Shown: piece after piece, positions 26,455-35,525 of the stretch
Numbering within the stretch: the first letter of the stretch is position 1
How the letters are laid out: the number at the start of each line of letters is the position of its first letter
Assembly (NCBI RefSeq): GCF_001244545.1
Contig: NZ_LN852694.1
Coordinates: 502,172-566,171, forward strand
Direction: 5' to 3'
Length of the DNA: 64,000 nt
DNA from: Candidatus Stoquefichus sp. SB1
GTDB lineage: Bacteria; Bacillota_I; Bacilli_A; Erysipelotrichales; Coprobacillaceae
Program-made: the position numbers and the translations under genes
The notes under the pieces: generated by a model
Seen by the model: the letters and a program-made list of their open reading frames with translations, nothing else
Database searches by the model: none
Told to the model about the DNA's origin: nothing

Positions 26455-26655
26455 GATATTTGAAAGCGACTCTTGGATGGTGTAAGCAAGAGAAATATCT
26501 AAAATATGGAACACTCAATGAACTGGGTAGGAGAAAATAAAGTAGACTATCCCGTAAGACTGCGTTAGAGTCTAAGAGTGCATAATCTTTGATTATGAAT
26601 AAGGATGGTACCGCGATATCAGTCGTTCCTTTGATAGGAATGGCTTTTTTTATTG
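26455..26655 (+). ncRNA. T-box leader of asnS
   Basis: The T-box sequence AAGGATGGTACCGCG is at 26601-26615, followed by a terminator (AGTCGTTCCT / AGGAATGGCT, about 26620-26644, then T run). Stem I elements GCGACTCTTGGATGGTG are at 26465-26481, and the probable specifier codon is AAC (26510-26512) before the CTC-type segment, matching asparagine. Uncharged tRNA-Asn should promote read-through. Confidence 0.9.
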
Positions 26656-26672
26656 GAGAAGGAGGAATAAGA

Positions 26673-28058
26673 ATGTTTGAATTTATGACTGTAAGAGAAC
26701 TCTATGAGATGGTTATGTCTGGTGCAGAATTTGAGACAGAAAGTCTTGAATATGTTGAATTAGATGGCTGGGTACGTACAAATAGAGATAATGGAAAAGT
26801 AGGATTTTTAGCTTTAAATGATGGGACATATTTTAGAAATTGTCAGGTTGTTTATTTAGCTGAGGCATTAACTAATTATGATGAAGTGAAACATATTAGT
26901 ACAGGAAGTGCAATTCGTGTATTAGGAAAGTTTAAGTTAACACCTGATGCGAAACAGCCATTTGAAATTGAAGCAACACAGGTTGTTGTAGAAGGTGCTT
27001 GTGATGATGATTTTCCACTTCAAAAGAAAAGACATTCTTTTGAATATATGCGTGAAATTCCCCATTTGAGACCACGTGCAAATACTTTTTATGCTATTTT
27101 TAGATTGCGAAGTGTTTTATCAATGGCAATCCATGAATTCTTTCAATCACAAGGATTTGTCTATGTTCATACACCAATTATTACTGGTAATGATGGTGAA
27201 GGGGCTGGAGAAATGTTTAGAGCAACAACAATTGATAACACAGATTTTGATAAAGATTTCTTTGGTAAAGAAGCTTTCTTAACAGTTACTGGTCAATTGC
27301 ATGTTGAAGCTTTCTGTATGGCATTTAGAGATGTTTATACTTTTGGTCCAGCATTTCGTGCTGAAAATTCAAATACTTCACGTCATGCTAGTGAATTTTG
27401 GATGATTGAACCTGAAATTGCTTTTGCTGATTTAGAGGATGATATGGATTTAATTGAAGATATGGTTAAATACTGTATTGATTATGTTTTAGACAATGCT
27501 CCAGAAGAAATGAAATTCTTTGAACAAATGATTGATAAAGATTGTATTCGTCGTATTACTGATGTTAAAAACAGTGATTTCCAACGCATGACTTATACAA
27601 AAGCAATTGAAATTTTAGAAAAAGCTGATGTTAAATTTGAAAATAAAGTTGAATGGGGAATGGATTTAAATAGTGAACATGAACGCTATATCTGTGAAAA
27701 AGTCATTGGTGGACCTGTTTTCTTAACCGATTACCCTAAAGAAATTAAAGCTTTCTATATGCGTTTAAATGATGATGGTAAAACAGTTGCAGCTTGTGAT
27801 TTATTAGTTCCTGGAATTGGTGAATTAGTAGGTGGTAGTCAACGTGAAGAGAGATATGATGTCTTAGAAAAAATGATGGATGAAAAAGAAATGGCTAAGG
27901 ATGGATTACAGTGGTATATGGATTTAAGAAGATATGGTGGCTGTAAACATGCTGGATTTGGGTTAGGATTTGATCGCTTCTTAATGTATTTAACTGGTAT
28001 GCAGAATATCAGAGATGTGGAACCTTTCCCAAGAACGCCTAGAAATTTAAAATTTTAA
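26673..28058 (+). CDS. asnS: asparaginyl-tRNA synthetase
   Basis: Charges tRNA-Asn. The 461-residue protein has an N-terminal OB-fold anticodon-binding domain ([21 protein letters not shown], about residues 27-47, read in parts) and a class II core: motif 2 region [24 protein letters not shown] (about 226-249, in parts) and motif 3 [15 protein letters not shown] (about 429-443). The start at 26673 follows AAGGAGG; a longer frame would begin inside the T-box. Regulated by the T-box leader. Confidence 0.96.
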   Translation: MFEFMTVRELYEMVMSGAEFETESLEYVELDGWVRTNRDNGKVGFLALNDGTYFRNCQVVYLAEALTNYDEVKHISTGSAIRVLGKFKLTPDAKQPFEIEATQVVVEGACDDDFPLQKKRHSFEYMREIPHLRPRANTFYAIFRLRSVLSMAIHEFFQSQGFVYVHTPIITGNDGEGAGEMFRATTIDNTDFDKDFFGKEAFLTVTGQLHVEAFCMAFRDVYTFGPAFRAENSNTSRHASEFWMIEPEIAFADLEDDMDLIEDMVKYCIDYVLDNAPEEMKFFEQMIDKDCIRRITDVKNSDFQRMTYTKAIEILEKADVKFENKVEWGMDLNSEHERYICEKVIGGPVFLTDYPKEIKAFYMRLNDDGKTVAACDLLVPGIGELVGGSQREERYDVLEKMMDEKEMAKDGLQWYMDLRRYGGCKHAGFGLGFDRFLMYLTGMQNIRDVEPFPRTPRNLKF

Positions 28059-28078
28059 GAGCAGTCATGCTCTTTTTC
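28057..28078 (+). terminator. terminator of asnS
   Basis: AAGAGCA / TGCTCTT with a GTCA loop and five T. Confidence 0.75.
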
Positions 28079-28157
28079 TTTGTTTTCAAAATTCCATTAT
28101 GATAGATATATTCAATCTTGTTTTTTTGTAGTATAATAGTTTCGAGGTGAAAACATA

Positions 28158-29624
28158 GTGAAAGACATTGATTTCATAAATACTTTTTTTAATATCATTT
28201 ATCAAAATGAATCAGCTTATATGAGAGATCTTATGTCTTCATATGAGTACACAAAACAATTTTGTCAATGGCTTAGGAATCGCTCAATTCCTTGTTTTTT
28301 ATTAGATCAGTTGACAAAAGAGGATTTTCAATTATTTTCAAAACGTACAAAAGCAGAAGATATTGATCATATATTACACATTCCTTTTTCAACTATGTTA
28401 AAAGAATTATCTATGCAATATCATGATGCTACACATATTCTTTATTTGCCTGGTTTTTTAGAAGATTCTTGTTTAGATATCAATGAAAAACAGTATAAAG
28501 ATATCTATATCTATAGTGTAAAAGAAGCATTTCAACGTAAGGATTTATCTTTTTTTGATCCGTTTCCAGCGTTTTTCTGTGCTATGAATCATGCGGATTT
28601 ATGGCCAGGAGTGCTTATTTTTAATCAAGATAATCAAGTTTTTACACCTATTCATCATAAACAGGATTGGGAAACTTTATTAAAGCATATTGATTTGGGA
28701 GATGATCTTTTTGATACATATAATGATTATCAAAATGATTCATATTTTATTCAATTAAGTGATTTGCATTTAGGTAAGAATAAACGTCAGAGAGGGTTAA
28801 TACAATTATATAATTCTCTAGATGCTATTGTACCTTTATTGCATTCTCATGAACAATTAAAGATATTGATTACAGGTGATTTGATGGAATCTCCTAATCG
28901 TAAAAATATGTATTTGGCTAATGATTTTATGAATAATTTAAAAAAACGTTATAAGGCAAATGTAACATTTATATTAGGAAATCATGATGTGATTGTTCAT
29001 GGTTTTAATATGGCACGTAATCAAAAGAGTAAAGTGATTGCTTATTTGTTGGGTGAGAGTATAAAGGTTTTAGAAAAAGAAAAACTCATATTGATTAAAA
29101 TGGATACAACCAGTGAAGGAAATTTGGCAAGAGGAAAAGTTGGTCAAAGGCAACTCAATGAAATTGATGATGAGTTAGAGGCTATTGATCATATTGAGGA
29201 TTATACAATGATCTTAATGCTTCATCATCATGTTTATCCTATTTCTAAAGCTCAATTTATTAAAACAAAATGGCATGAAAAAACATTTATTAATCGAATT
29301 GTAGAAACCTCTAAAGTTTTGGCTGATGCACCCTTACTAATTGATTGGATAAAGCAAAGACATATACAATATATATTTCATGGTCATAAGCATTTGCCTT
29401 TTTTTAGAAATCAACAGGAGCGTTATTATATTGGTGCGGGAAGTGCGACTGGGGGATTAAAAGAAAGTCAAAGTCGTTATATATCTTATAATGTTGTGAA
29501 ATATAATACATTAGAAAAGAAAATGAAGACATGTATGATTTTCTATGATGATAAAGCGAAAGCAGAAAGACAGCGTGTAGAGGTTTATTTATTTAGGAAG
29601 GATGATGAAAATGAAGATTGTTGA
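28158..29624 (+). CDS. metallophosphoesterase (calcineurin-like)
   Basis: A 488-residue protein with an N-terminal region of about 195 residues of no recognised family, then a calcineurin-like phosphoesterase domain: FIQLSDLHLGKNKR (about 198), TGDLMESPNRKN (about 240), FILGNHDVIVHG (about 275), MLHHHVYP (about 356) and HGHKHLPFF (about 410) supply the two-metal site. Substrate unknown. GTG start at 28158 after GAGGTG. Overlaps the following dehydrogenase gene, so the two are likely co-expressed. Confidence 0.8.
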   Translation: MKDIDFINTFFNIIYQNESAYMRDLMSSYEYTKQFCQWLRNRSIPCFLLDQLTKEDFQLFSKRTKAEDIDHILHIPFSTMLKELSMQYHDATHILYLPGFLEDSCLDINEKQYKDIYIYSVKEAFQRKDLSFFDPFPAFFCAMNHADLWPGVLIFNQDNQVFTPIHHKQDWETLLKHIDLGDDLFDTYNDYQNDSYFIQLSDLHLGKNKRQRGLIQLYNSLDAIVPLLHSHEQLKILITGDLMESPNRKNMYLANDFMNNLKKRYKANVTFILGNHDVIVHGFNMARNQKSKVIAYLLGESIKVLEKEKLILIKMDTTSEGNLARGKVGQRQLNEIDDELEAIDHIEDYTMILMLHHHVYPISKAQFIKTKWHEKTFINRIVETSKVLADAPLLIDWIKQRHIQYIFHGHKHLPFFRNQQERYYIGAGSATGGLKESQSRYISYNVVKYNTLEKKMKTCMIFYDDKAKAERQRVEVYLFRKDDENEDC

Positions 29625-31002
29625 TAAAATGAAAGATGAAAATTTAGGAATTGCTCTGATCTATAATTTTACAAAAGGATATCAAAAACCTGTTCCAATG
29701 GAATTATATGATGTTGTGTTACCTTTATTATATAATGATACTTTAAGAGCGGAGATTCTAAATCATGAAACGATTGAATCATGTATACAAGCGTGTTCAC
29801 AAAAAGAAGCTGATTTTAAAGAACATATTTTAGCAAGTATAGAAGAGAAGAAAGAAATGACTTCTAAAGCATTGGGAATTGCTATGTTACAAAAAATATT
29901 GAATTTTCAGATTGTCAATCAGACTATGTGTGGAATGGCCTTGGATACTAATATTCTTGATTTAAATGAAGCTATTCATTTGGGTTATATGTTACAGACA
30001 ATAAGAAAGGATGATATTATGCAATTATTACATCAGGAAGAATTAAAAATTGTCGTATTACAAAGTGCTTCTGTTGGTAAAGATATAGATTTATCACAGA
30101 TTGAAACATTAGGGCACGTAACAATGTATGAAGAGACAAAACAAGAAGAAATCAGAGAACGTATTTTAGATGCAGATATTGTGATTACGAATAAAAATCA
30201 AATGAATGCAGATGTCTTATCGGGTTTAACGCAATTGAAATTAATTTGTTTATTTGCAACGGGGACAAATAATGTTGATTTAGATTATTGTCGTGAACAT
30301 CATATCAAAGTCGCTAATGTCAAAGGATATTCAACAGATACAGTGGCACAGCATACATTAGCGTTGTTGCTTCATCTGGTTGAAAAAAATGCGAAATATG
30401 ATAGTTATGTGAAATCAAAAGAATATGCAATGAGTGGTCGTTTTAGTTATTTTGATGATGTTTTTCACGATATTTCATCAATGACTTGGGGAATTGTTGG
30501 TTTAGGTGATATTGGTCGAAAAGTGGCCTTGATTGCGACGGCAATGGGTGCCAAAGTGCAATATTATTCAACAAGTGGAAGAAATACAACATCTGATTAT
30601 CAACAAGTTGATTTTGAAACATTATTAAAAACATCAGATATTATTACGATTCATGCCCCTTTTAATCTTCAGACAAAATATTTATTTAATGAGGAAGCAT
30701 TAAGAAAAATGAAAAAGGATGCTTATTTAATTAATGTTGGGCGTGGTGGTATTGTTGAAGAAAAAGCCCTTGTTAAGGTTTTAAATGAAGGACATTTAGC
30801 TGGTGTTGGTTTAGATGTTTTTGAACATGAACCTTTATTAGAGGATGATATTATCTATTCTATTCAAGATATGGATAAAGTCATTTTAACTCCTCATATT
30901 GCTTGGGGATCAGTGGAAGCAAGACAAAGATGTGTAGATGAAGTTTATAAAAATATTGTGGCTTTTATAAAAGGTGAAGATAGAAATATTGTAAATGGAT
31001 AG
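29611..31002 (+). CDS. 2-hydroxyacid dehydrogenase with extra N-terminal domain
   Basis: A 463-residue protein. From about residue 148 on it is a D-isomer-specific 2-hydroxyacid dehydrogenase: the NAD motif GIVGLGDIGRKVAL (about 290), catalytic arginine region INVGRGGIVEEKAL (about 372), glutamate in VFEHEPLLEDD (about 405) and histidine in LTPHIAWGS (about 426). Residues 1-140 do not belong to this family: LGIALIYNFTKGYQ...MELYDVVLPLLYNDTLR resembles the small 'middle component' proteins of three-component ABC (ABC-3C) systems. Start taken at 29611, 9 bases after AGGAAGG. Substrate unknown. Confidence 0.8.
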   Translation: MKIVDKMKDENLGIALIYNFTKGYQKPVPMELYDVVLPLLYNDTLRAEILNHETIESCIQACSQKEADFKEHILASIEEKKEMTSKALGIAMLQKILNFQIVNQTMCGMALDTNILDLNEAIHLGYMLQTIRKDDIMQLLHQEELKIVVLQSASVGKDIDLSQIETLGHVTMYEETKQEEIRERILDADIVITNKNQMNADVLSGLTQLKLICLFATGTNNVDLDYCREHHIKVANVKGYSTDTVAQHTLALLLHLVEKNAKYDSYVKSKEYAMSGRFSYFDDVFHDISSMTWGIVGLGDIGRKVALIATAMGAKVQYYSTSGRNTTSDYQQVDFETLLKTSDIITIHAPFNLQTKYLFNEEALRKMKKDAYLINVGRGGIVEEKALVKVLNEGHLAGVGLDVFEHEPLLEDDIIYSIQDMDKVILTPHIAWGSVEARQRCVDEVYKNIVAFIKGEDRNIVNG

Positions 31003-31034
31003 ATAGTATATACATGAAAACAATGTTTACGGTT

Positions 31035-31067
31035 ACAGAAGATTTCAAAAAAGAAATCTTCTGTTTT
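31035..31067 (+). terminator. terminator of the dehydrogenase operon
   Basis: Perfect 12-bp stem ACAGAAGATTTC / GAAATCTTCTGT with a six-A loop and TTTT. Confidence 0.85.
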
Positions 31068-31129
31068 ATGATGAAAAGAGTTGTATTTTGTATACAATAA
31101 TATTATCATATATGCTATATCAAAAAGAA

Positions 31130-31230
31130 GGAGGAGTCTACATTAGTAGCAAAGAATGTACGGTCTTTTGATCGGAATTAACGCCTGTGGACTAGAAACG
31201 AGGACGAAGCAGGAAACATTTGTTATAAGT
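31130..31230 (+). ncRNA. candidate structured leader of the ECF S-component gene
   Basis: Between a possible promoter (TATAATA-like, about 31095-31120) and the next gene. It can fold as a three-way junction: AGTCT/GGACT (31135-31139 with 31189-31193), ACATT/AATGT (31140-31144 with 31155-31159) and CGGTC-TTTT-GATCG (31161-31174), followed by ACGAGGACGAAGCAGG. It does not match the THF, TPP, FMN or cobalamin consensus that I know. Could be an unassigned vitamin-sensing leader. Confidence 0.4.
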
Positions 31231-31241
31231 AGCATTGTGTT

Positions 31242-32060
31242 ATGGAACAAATTATTTTAGGAAGTATTATTATTGCGTTAGGGATTTATGTATTCAAGTT
31301 TTATCCTTTTGAAAAGGGAAATGTAATGAAATTAGTTATTGCAGCTATTTTTGTTATTTTGACAGCTATTTGTAAAAGGTTAGCTATCATGATACCACTT
31401 TTTGGAGCTGAGAGCTTTAAAATTGGTTTTGAGTATATTCCCTTGATGATTGCTGGCTTTTTCTTATCGCCAAGCTATGCTTTTTTAGTGGGATTGTGCA
31501 GTGATGTGATAGGATTGATTTTAGTGCCTACCGGATTTCCTTTTTTAGGATTTACATTAGGAACAATTCTTGTTAGTGTTATTCCCTCACTTGTCAGAGA
31601 GCATTTACAAAATGTTAGTCAGAAAGTTGTACAGTATGTTGTTATTGGACTTATTCTTGTTTTAGGAATAGGAGCATCTTGTTATATATATACTTTAAAT
31701 GAAATCACAATTTCTCAAACTGTTCATCTGATGACATCACAAGAAAAAATAACTTTGATTTCTATTTGTTTAGCATTAACAGCTATCTTTATTATTTTGA
31801 TTATGTTATTAAAAAAACAAATCCATGATCAAGAAGCCAAAGAGTTTTCTACCTGGATATTATGTGTTGTTTTGGTTGAATTGGTAGTTACACTTTGTTT
31901 AACACCTTTATGGCTAGATATGATGTATAAGATACCGTTTGTTATTTCTTTATGCATTCGAGTCATTAAAGAATGTGCTGTTTTACCAATAGAAATTTTT
32001 ATTGGATATACATTGATTAAATTCATGAAAAGAATGCTTGTTCGTTTAGAGCGAAAATAA
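31242..32060 (+). CDS. ECF transporter S-component, folate (FolT)-like
   Basis: A membrane protein of 272 residues whose segment ESFKIGFEYIPLMIAGFF (about 64-81) and LCSDVIGLILVPTGFPFLGFTL (about 90-111, in parts) match FolT-type S-components of energy-coupling factor transporters. It is longer than usual FolT because of an extra helix at each side of the middle. No clear ribosome site precedes ATG 31242; ATG 31326 with AAAAGGGA upstream gives a typical S-component start and may be the real one. Folate is the most likely vitamin, pantothenate or another is possible. Confidence 0.72.
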   Translation: MEQIILGSIIIALGIYVFKFYPFEKGNVMKLVIAAIFVILTAICKRLAIMIPLFGAESFKIGFEYIPLMIAGFFLSPSYAFLVGLCSDVIGLILVPTGFPFLGFTLGTILVSVIPSLVREHLQNVSQKVVQYVVIGLILVLGIGASCYIYTLNEITISQTVHLMTSQEKITLISICLALTAIFIILIMLLKKQIHDQEAKEFSTWILCVVLVELVVTLCLTPLWLDMMYKIPFVISLCIRVIKECAVLPIEIFIGYTLIKFMKRMLVRLERK

Positions 32061-32088
32061 GTTTTATGAATTGATATATAAGTGAAAT

Positions 32089-32127
32089 AAAACACCAAGA
32101 TATTTGTTATCTCTTGGTGTTTTATTT
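32089..32127. terminator. bidirectional terminator
   Basis: AAAACACCAAGA / TCTTGGTGTTTT, 12 bp. It serves the S-component gene and the minus-strand small gene. Confidence 0.85.
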
Positions 32128-32223
32128 GTGATTAATAGTTTTTTTATGACCATCTTCATCAATTTCAACAACTTCAAAATAACGATAAATAAAATCTTTC
32201 ACCCAATTTTTAATTTTTTTCAT
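32122..32223 (-). CDS. small basic protein, 33 residues
   Basis: A short ORF beginning MKKIKNWVKDFIYRYFEVVE and ending in ...KKTINHK. A strong ribosome site (GGAAAGGAG) lies 6 bases before ATG 32223; a second ATG at 32226 is in frame. The stop lies in the terminator that follows on the same strand. The N-terminal half looks amphipathic. Function unknown; the signals at both ends are better than random. Confidence 0.6.
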   Translation of the reverse strand: MKKIKNWVKDFIYRYFEVVEIDEDGHKKTINHK

Positions 32224-32343
32224 CATAAACTCCTTTCCTTTTTATTATATGAAAAACAGAGTAAGAAAATACGCGAATTTTAAGTGAATAAAATGATGTT
32301 TGAAAAATTAAAATTTGTAAACACTATGTAAGAGGTGAAATTT

Positions 32344-32787
32344 ATGGATAGAAAAGAATATGATCAATTGGCAGAAGAATTGAAACCCAATGGTCATAAA
32401 GTTAAAAATGGATTCAATGCATTTTTATATGGTGGTGTCATGGGTGCAATTGCGCAGGGTGTTTTGGAATTTTTTATGAATACAATGCACGTGAGTGAAA
32501 AAGATGCGAGCCCTATGATGATTATTACACTCGTCTTTGTAGCGTGTTTATTAACAGGCTTAGGATTGTATGATAATATTGCCAAGCGTGCTGGAGCGGG
32601 CACTTTTATTCCCATTACTGGATTTGCAAATAGTATGACTTCGAGCGCTCTTGACAGTAAGAGTGAAGGATTGGTTATGGGAATAGGAAGCAATATGTTT
32701 AAATTAGGAGGAACTGTCATTACCTACGGTATTGTGAGTGCCTCATTGTTAGGAGTGATTCGTTATGTCATCACGCTTTTTGGGTAA
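32344..32787 (+). CDS. spoVAC: stage V sporulation protein AC
   Basis: A 147-residue membrane protein of the SpoVA channel that moves dipicolinic acid into the forespore and out during germination. Typical SpoVAC features: HKVKNGFNAFLYGGVMGAIAQ (about residues 18-38, in parts) and AGAGTFIPITGFANSMTS (about 83-100). ATG 32344 follows AGAGG by 8 bases; GTG 32335 overlaps that site. It overlaps spoVAD by 23 bases. Expression is expected from forespore sigma G; I could not define its promoter convincingly. Confidence 0.93.
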   Translation: MDRKEYDQLAEELKPNGHKVKNGFNAFLYGGVMGAIAQGVLEFFMNTMHVSEKDASPMMIITLVFVACLLTGLGLYDNIAKRAGAGTFIPITGFANSMTSSALDSKSEGLVMGIGSNMFKLGGTVITYGIVSASLLGVIRYVITLFG

Positions 32788-33772
32788 TTCAGTAAAATTA
32801 GAGAATGTTTATATTGCTTCTACTGGAACAACTTGTGGACCATTAGAATATCAGGGACCACTTGGAACATATTTTGATAAAGGATTTGGTGATTATCATT
32901 GTGGTGAAGATTCTTTTGAAAAAGCAGAACGAAAAATGCTACGTGATGCATTGGATATCTGTTTGAAAAGAGAAAAGCTGAAGTATAAAGATATTGATTT
33001 ATATATGGGTGGAGATCTCTTAAACCAAATTACAACGGTTAATTATTTAGCCCGTGAGATTCCTAAACCATTTGTGGGTATTTATGGTGCATGTTCAAGT
33101 TTTTGTTTGTCTATGGCCATGTCATCTTTGTTAATTGAAGGTGGTTTTATTGAAAAAGCCGTAGCAATGGTATCTAGTCATAATGCAACAGCAGAAAGAC
33201 AGTATCGCTATCCAGTTGAATATGGTGCTCAAAAGAAGGAGACAACAACTTTTACAGCGACAGGAGCAATTTCAACATTATTAACCAATCAACCAACTGA
33301 TGTCCGTGTTGAAGCTTTAACATTAGGGAAAGTGATTGATTATTCACAAGATGATCCTAACGATATGGGAAGAGCTATGGCACCAGCTGCATTTGATACG
33401 ATAACTTCACATTTTCAGGATTTAAAAAGAAGTTTTCAGGATTATGATTTGGTTGTTACAGGAGACTTATCAACATATGGACATAAGATTTTAAAAGAAA
33501 TGATGCAGCGTCATAAGATTGATGTTGTTCATTATAATGATTGTGGATGTATGTTGTATGATGTTGCACATCAGGAAGTTTTTCAAGGTGGCAGTGGCTG
33601 TGCTTGTAGCGGACTTGTAACGATGGGATATCTTTATCCGATGTTAAAAGAAAAAAAGTATAAACGTGTTTTAATTGTGGCAACTGGAGCACTATTATCA
33701 CCGATGATGAGTGCTCAAAAGGATACAATTCCCTGTGTTGCACATGCCATCAGTCTGGAGGTAGTAGAATGA
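32765..33772 (+). CDS. spoVAD: stage V sporulation protein AD
   Basis: A 335-residue thiolase-fold protein that binds dipicolinic acid in the SpoVA complex. GACSSFCLSMAMSSLLIEGG (about residues 109-128) corresponds to the thiolase nucleophile loop, and VYYNDCGC-like HYNDCGCMLYD plus FQGGSGCACSG (about 257-282) are characteristic. It overlaps spoVAC and, by 4 bases, spoVAE; the operon order is conserved in spore formers. Confidence 0.93.
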   Translation: MSSRFLGNSVKLENVYIASTGTTCGPLEYQGPLGTYFDKGFGDYHCGEDSFEKAERKMLRDALDICLKREKLKYKDIDLYMGGDLLNQITTVNYLAREIPKPFVGIYGACSSFCLSMAMSSLLIEGGFIEKAVAMVSSHNATAERQYRYPVEYGAQKKETTTFTATGAISTLLTNQPTDVRVEALTLGKVIDYSQDDPNDMGRAMAPAAFDTITSHFQDLKRSFQDYDLVVTGDLSTYGHKILKEMMQRHKIDVVHYNDCGCMLYDVAHQEVFQGGSGCACSGLVTMGYLYPMLKEKKYKRVLIVATGALLSPMMSAQKDTIPCVAHAISLEVVE

Positions 33773-34119
33773 ATTATATAATGGCTTTTTTATTTAGTGG
33801 ATTGGTATGTTTTCTGGCACAAATGATTTATGACAATAGCAAGTTAACACCAGGACATATCACCAGCTTATTTGTTGTGATTGGCTCATTTTTAGATTTA
33901 TTCCATATTTATGATAAACTTATCGAAATCTTTCATGCAGGAGCATTGATACCGATTACCAGTTTTGGACATTCTTTAATGCATGGTGCAATGGCAGCAA
34001 CCAAACAATATGGCATCTTTGGGATTGCTATGGGAATGTTTGATTTAACAGCTGCAGGGATAACTGCTGCTATTCTCTTTGGATTCTTGGTTGCCATTAT
34101 CTTTAAACCTAAATCATGA
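33769..34119 (+). CDS. spoVAE: stage V sporulation protein AE (SpoVAEb type)
   Basis: A 116-residue protein with about four membrane helices; part of the membrane channel for dipicolinate. AGALIPITSFGHSLMHGA (about 62-79) parallels the SpoVAC motif, as in the family. Overlaps its neighbours by 4 bases on each side. Confidence 0.9.
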   Translation: MNYIMAFLFSGLVCFLAQMIYDNSKLTPGHITSLFVVIGSFLDLFHIYDKLIEIFHAGALIPITSFGHSLMHGAMAATKQYGIFGIAMGMFDLTAAGITAAILFGFLVAIIFKPKS

Positions 34120-35390
34120 ACGATTCCTATGATTTAAAACAACGTGTTCTTAATTTTAGAGGGAGACTGATTTATCTATATTTTTTAGCAAGTCTTTCTA
34201 ATGATACGTTGATTTCTCGTTTGGTGGAAGGTATTGAAAATAATCAGGGAAAAGATTTAGAGAATTGTTTAAATATGGGAGATGTTGAAATCGTTAATAC
34301 GAATGATATTACAAATATTCAATATGCATTAATGTGTGGAAATTGTGCTCTTTTTGATGGAGAAACAACTTATATAATGGATACAAAAAATTATCCAAAT
34401 CGTTCTATTGAAGAACCAGAAACAGAAAAAAGTGTTCGTGGAGCCAAAGATGGCTTTAATGAATCTATTTTGAATAATACAGGTTTATTACGTAGACGTA
34501 TTAAGTCTGTTGAACTTTGTTTTCATAAGGAAACGATTGGAACTAAAAATCCAATTGATATAGCGGTGGCTTATTTAGAAGATAAAGTTGATCAAAAAGT
34601 TTTAAAACAAGTTTTAGATCGTATTCAGGAAGTGCATGCTCAAGAATTAATTATGAGCGATCGAGCATTAGAAGAATTGTTATTGGATCAAGGTTATAAT
34701 CCCTTTCCGTTAGTCCGTTATAGTGAAAGACCGGATATTGTTGCGACACATATTCAACATGGCTATATTGCTATTGTTTGTGATACATCATCATCAGTAC
34801 TGATGTTACCAACAACAATTTTTGAAATTCTTGAACATGTTGAAGAACATCGTCAAACACCATTGATAGGAACATTTATTCGTCTCATTCGTTTAAGTGC
34901 TGTTTTATTATCAATTTATTTGGTTCCTATTTGGTCATTATCAGTTTCGTTTTTATCATGGGATTGGACTTTCTTTGTTCAAATATTGTTAGTTGAATTA
35001 TCAATTGAATTGTTAAGAATAGCAACCATTCATACACCTGAATCCATATCTAATGCAATGGGTCTTATTGCGGCTTTATTATTGGGACAATTTGCTATAG
35101 ACTTAGGTTTTTTCTCAGAAGAGATTCTTCTTTTTTGTGCGGTTGGTGCGATTGGAGGATTTGCGACGCCTAATTATGAATTATCATTGACGAATAAATA
35201 TATTAAAGTTATGATGATTGTCAGTATTATGTTATTGAATATATATGGTTTTGTTATTTTTAATCTTTGTTTATGGATTTATTTGGCAAAACTTAAACCT
35301 TTTGAAATGTCTTATTTGTATCCTTTATTTCCACTTGATATCAAAGGATTAATCCAATTTTTGATTAGAAAGCCTAAACAAGGAAAATGA
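34116..35390 (+). CDS. GerA-family / SpoVAF-like spore germination protein
   Basis: A 424-residue protein with the GerA/SpoVAF domain plan: a soluble N-terminal half with EPETEKSVRGAKDGFNESIL (about residues 106-125) and NTGLLRRRIKS, then a membrane half with about five helices. Position as the last gene of the spoVA operon points to SpoVAF, which supports germinant-triggered DPA release. It is shorter than the ~490 residues common for SpoVAF, missing C-terminal sequence. The hairpin that ends the operon includes its stop codon. Confidence 0.87.
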   Translation: MNDSYDLKQRVLNFRGRLIYLYFLASLSNDTLISRLVEGIENNQGKDLENCLNMGDVEIVNTNDITNIQYALMCGNCALFDGETTYIMDTKNYPNRSIEEPETEKSVRGAKDGFNESILNNTGLLRRRIKSVELCFHKETIGTKNPIDIAVAYLEDKVDQKVLKQVLDRIQEVHAQELIMSDRALEELLLDQGYNPFPLVRYSERPDIVATHIQHGYIAIVCDTSSSVLMLPTTIFEILEHVEEHRQTPLIGTFIRLIRLSAVLLSIYLVPIWSLSVSFLSWDWTFFVQILLVELSIELLRIATIHTPESISNAMGLIAALLLGQFAIDLGFFSEEILLFCAVGAIGGFATPNYELSLTNKYIKVMMIVSIMLLNIYGFVIFNLCLWIYLAKLKPFEMSYLYPLFPLDIKGLIQFLIRKPKQGK

Positions 35391-35424
35391 GAAATCACTG
35401 AAATTTATAGTGATTTCTCATTTT
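35388..35424 (+). terminator. terminator of the spoVA operon
   Basis: TGAGAAATCACT / AGTGATTTCTCA, 12 bp with a 9-base loop, then TTTTATC. The first three bases are the stop codon. Confidence 0.82.
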
Positions 35425-35525
35425 ATCTTATCATTTGAAAAATAAAAATAGCTTTTTATGATATGATATCTTTCTTCTTATGAACAAGCGTGCTAAAATA
35501 GAGTGATGAAAGGAAGGACATTATT

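Noticed and set aside
31130-31241. Tetrahydrofolate riboswitch
   Set aside because: The conserved GGAG...CGTTAAGTG...GCATCCGCTCC elements known for THF-I are absent; kept only as an unassigned leader.
32394-32720. 108-codon minus frame opposite spoVAC
   Set aside because: Shadow of the spoVAC coding sequence without translation signals.
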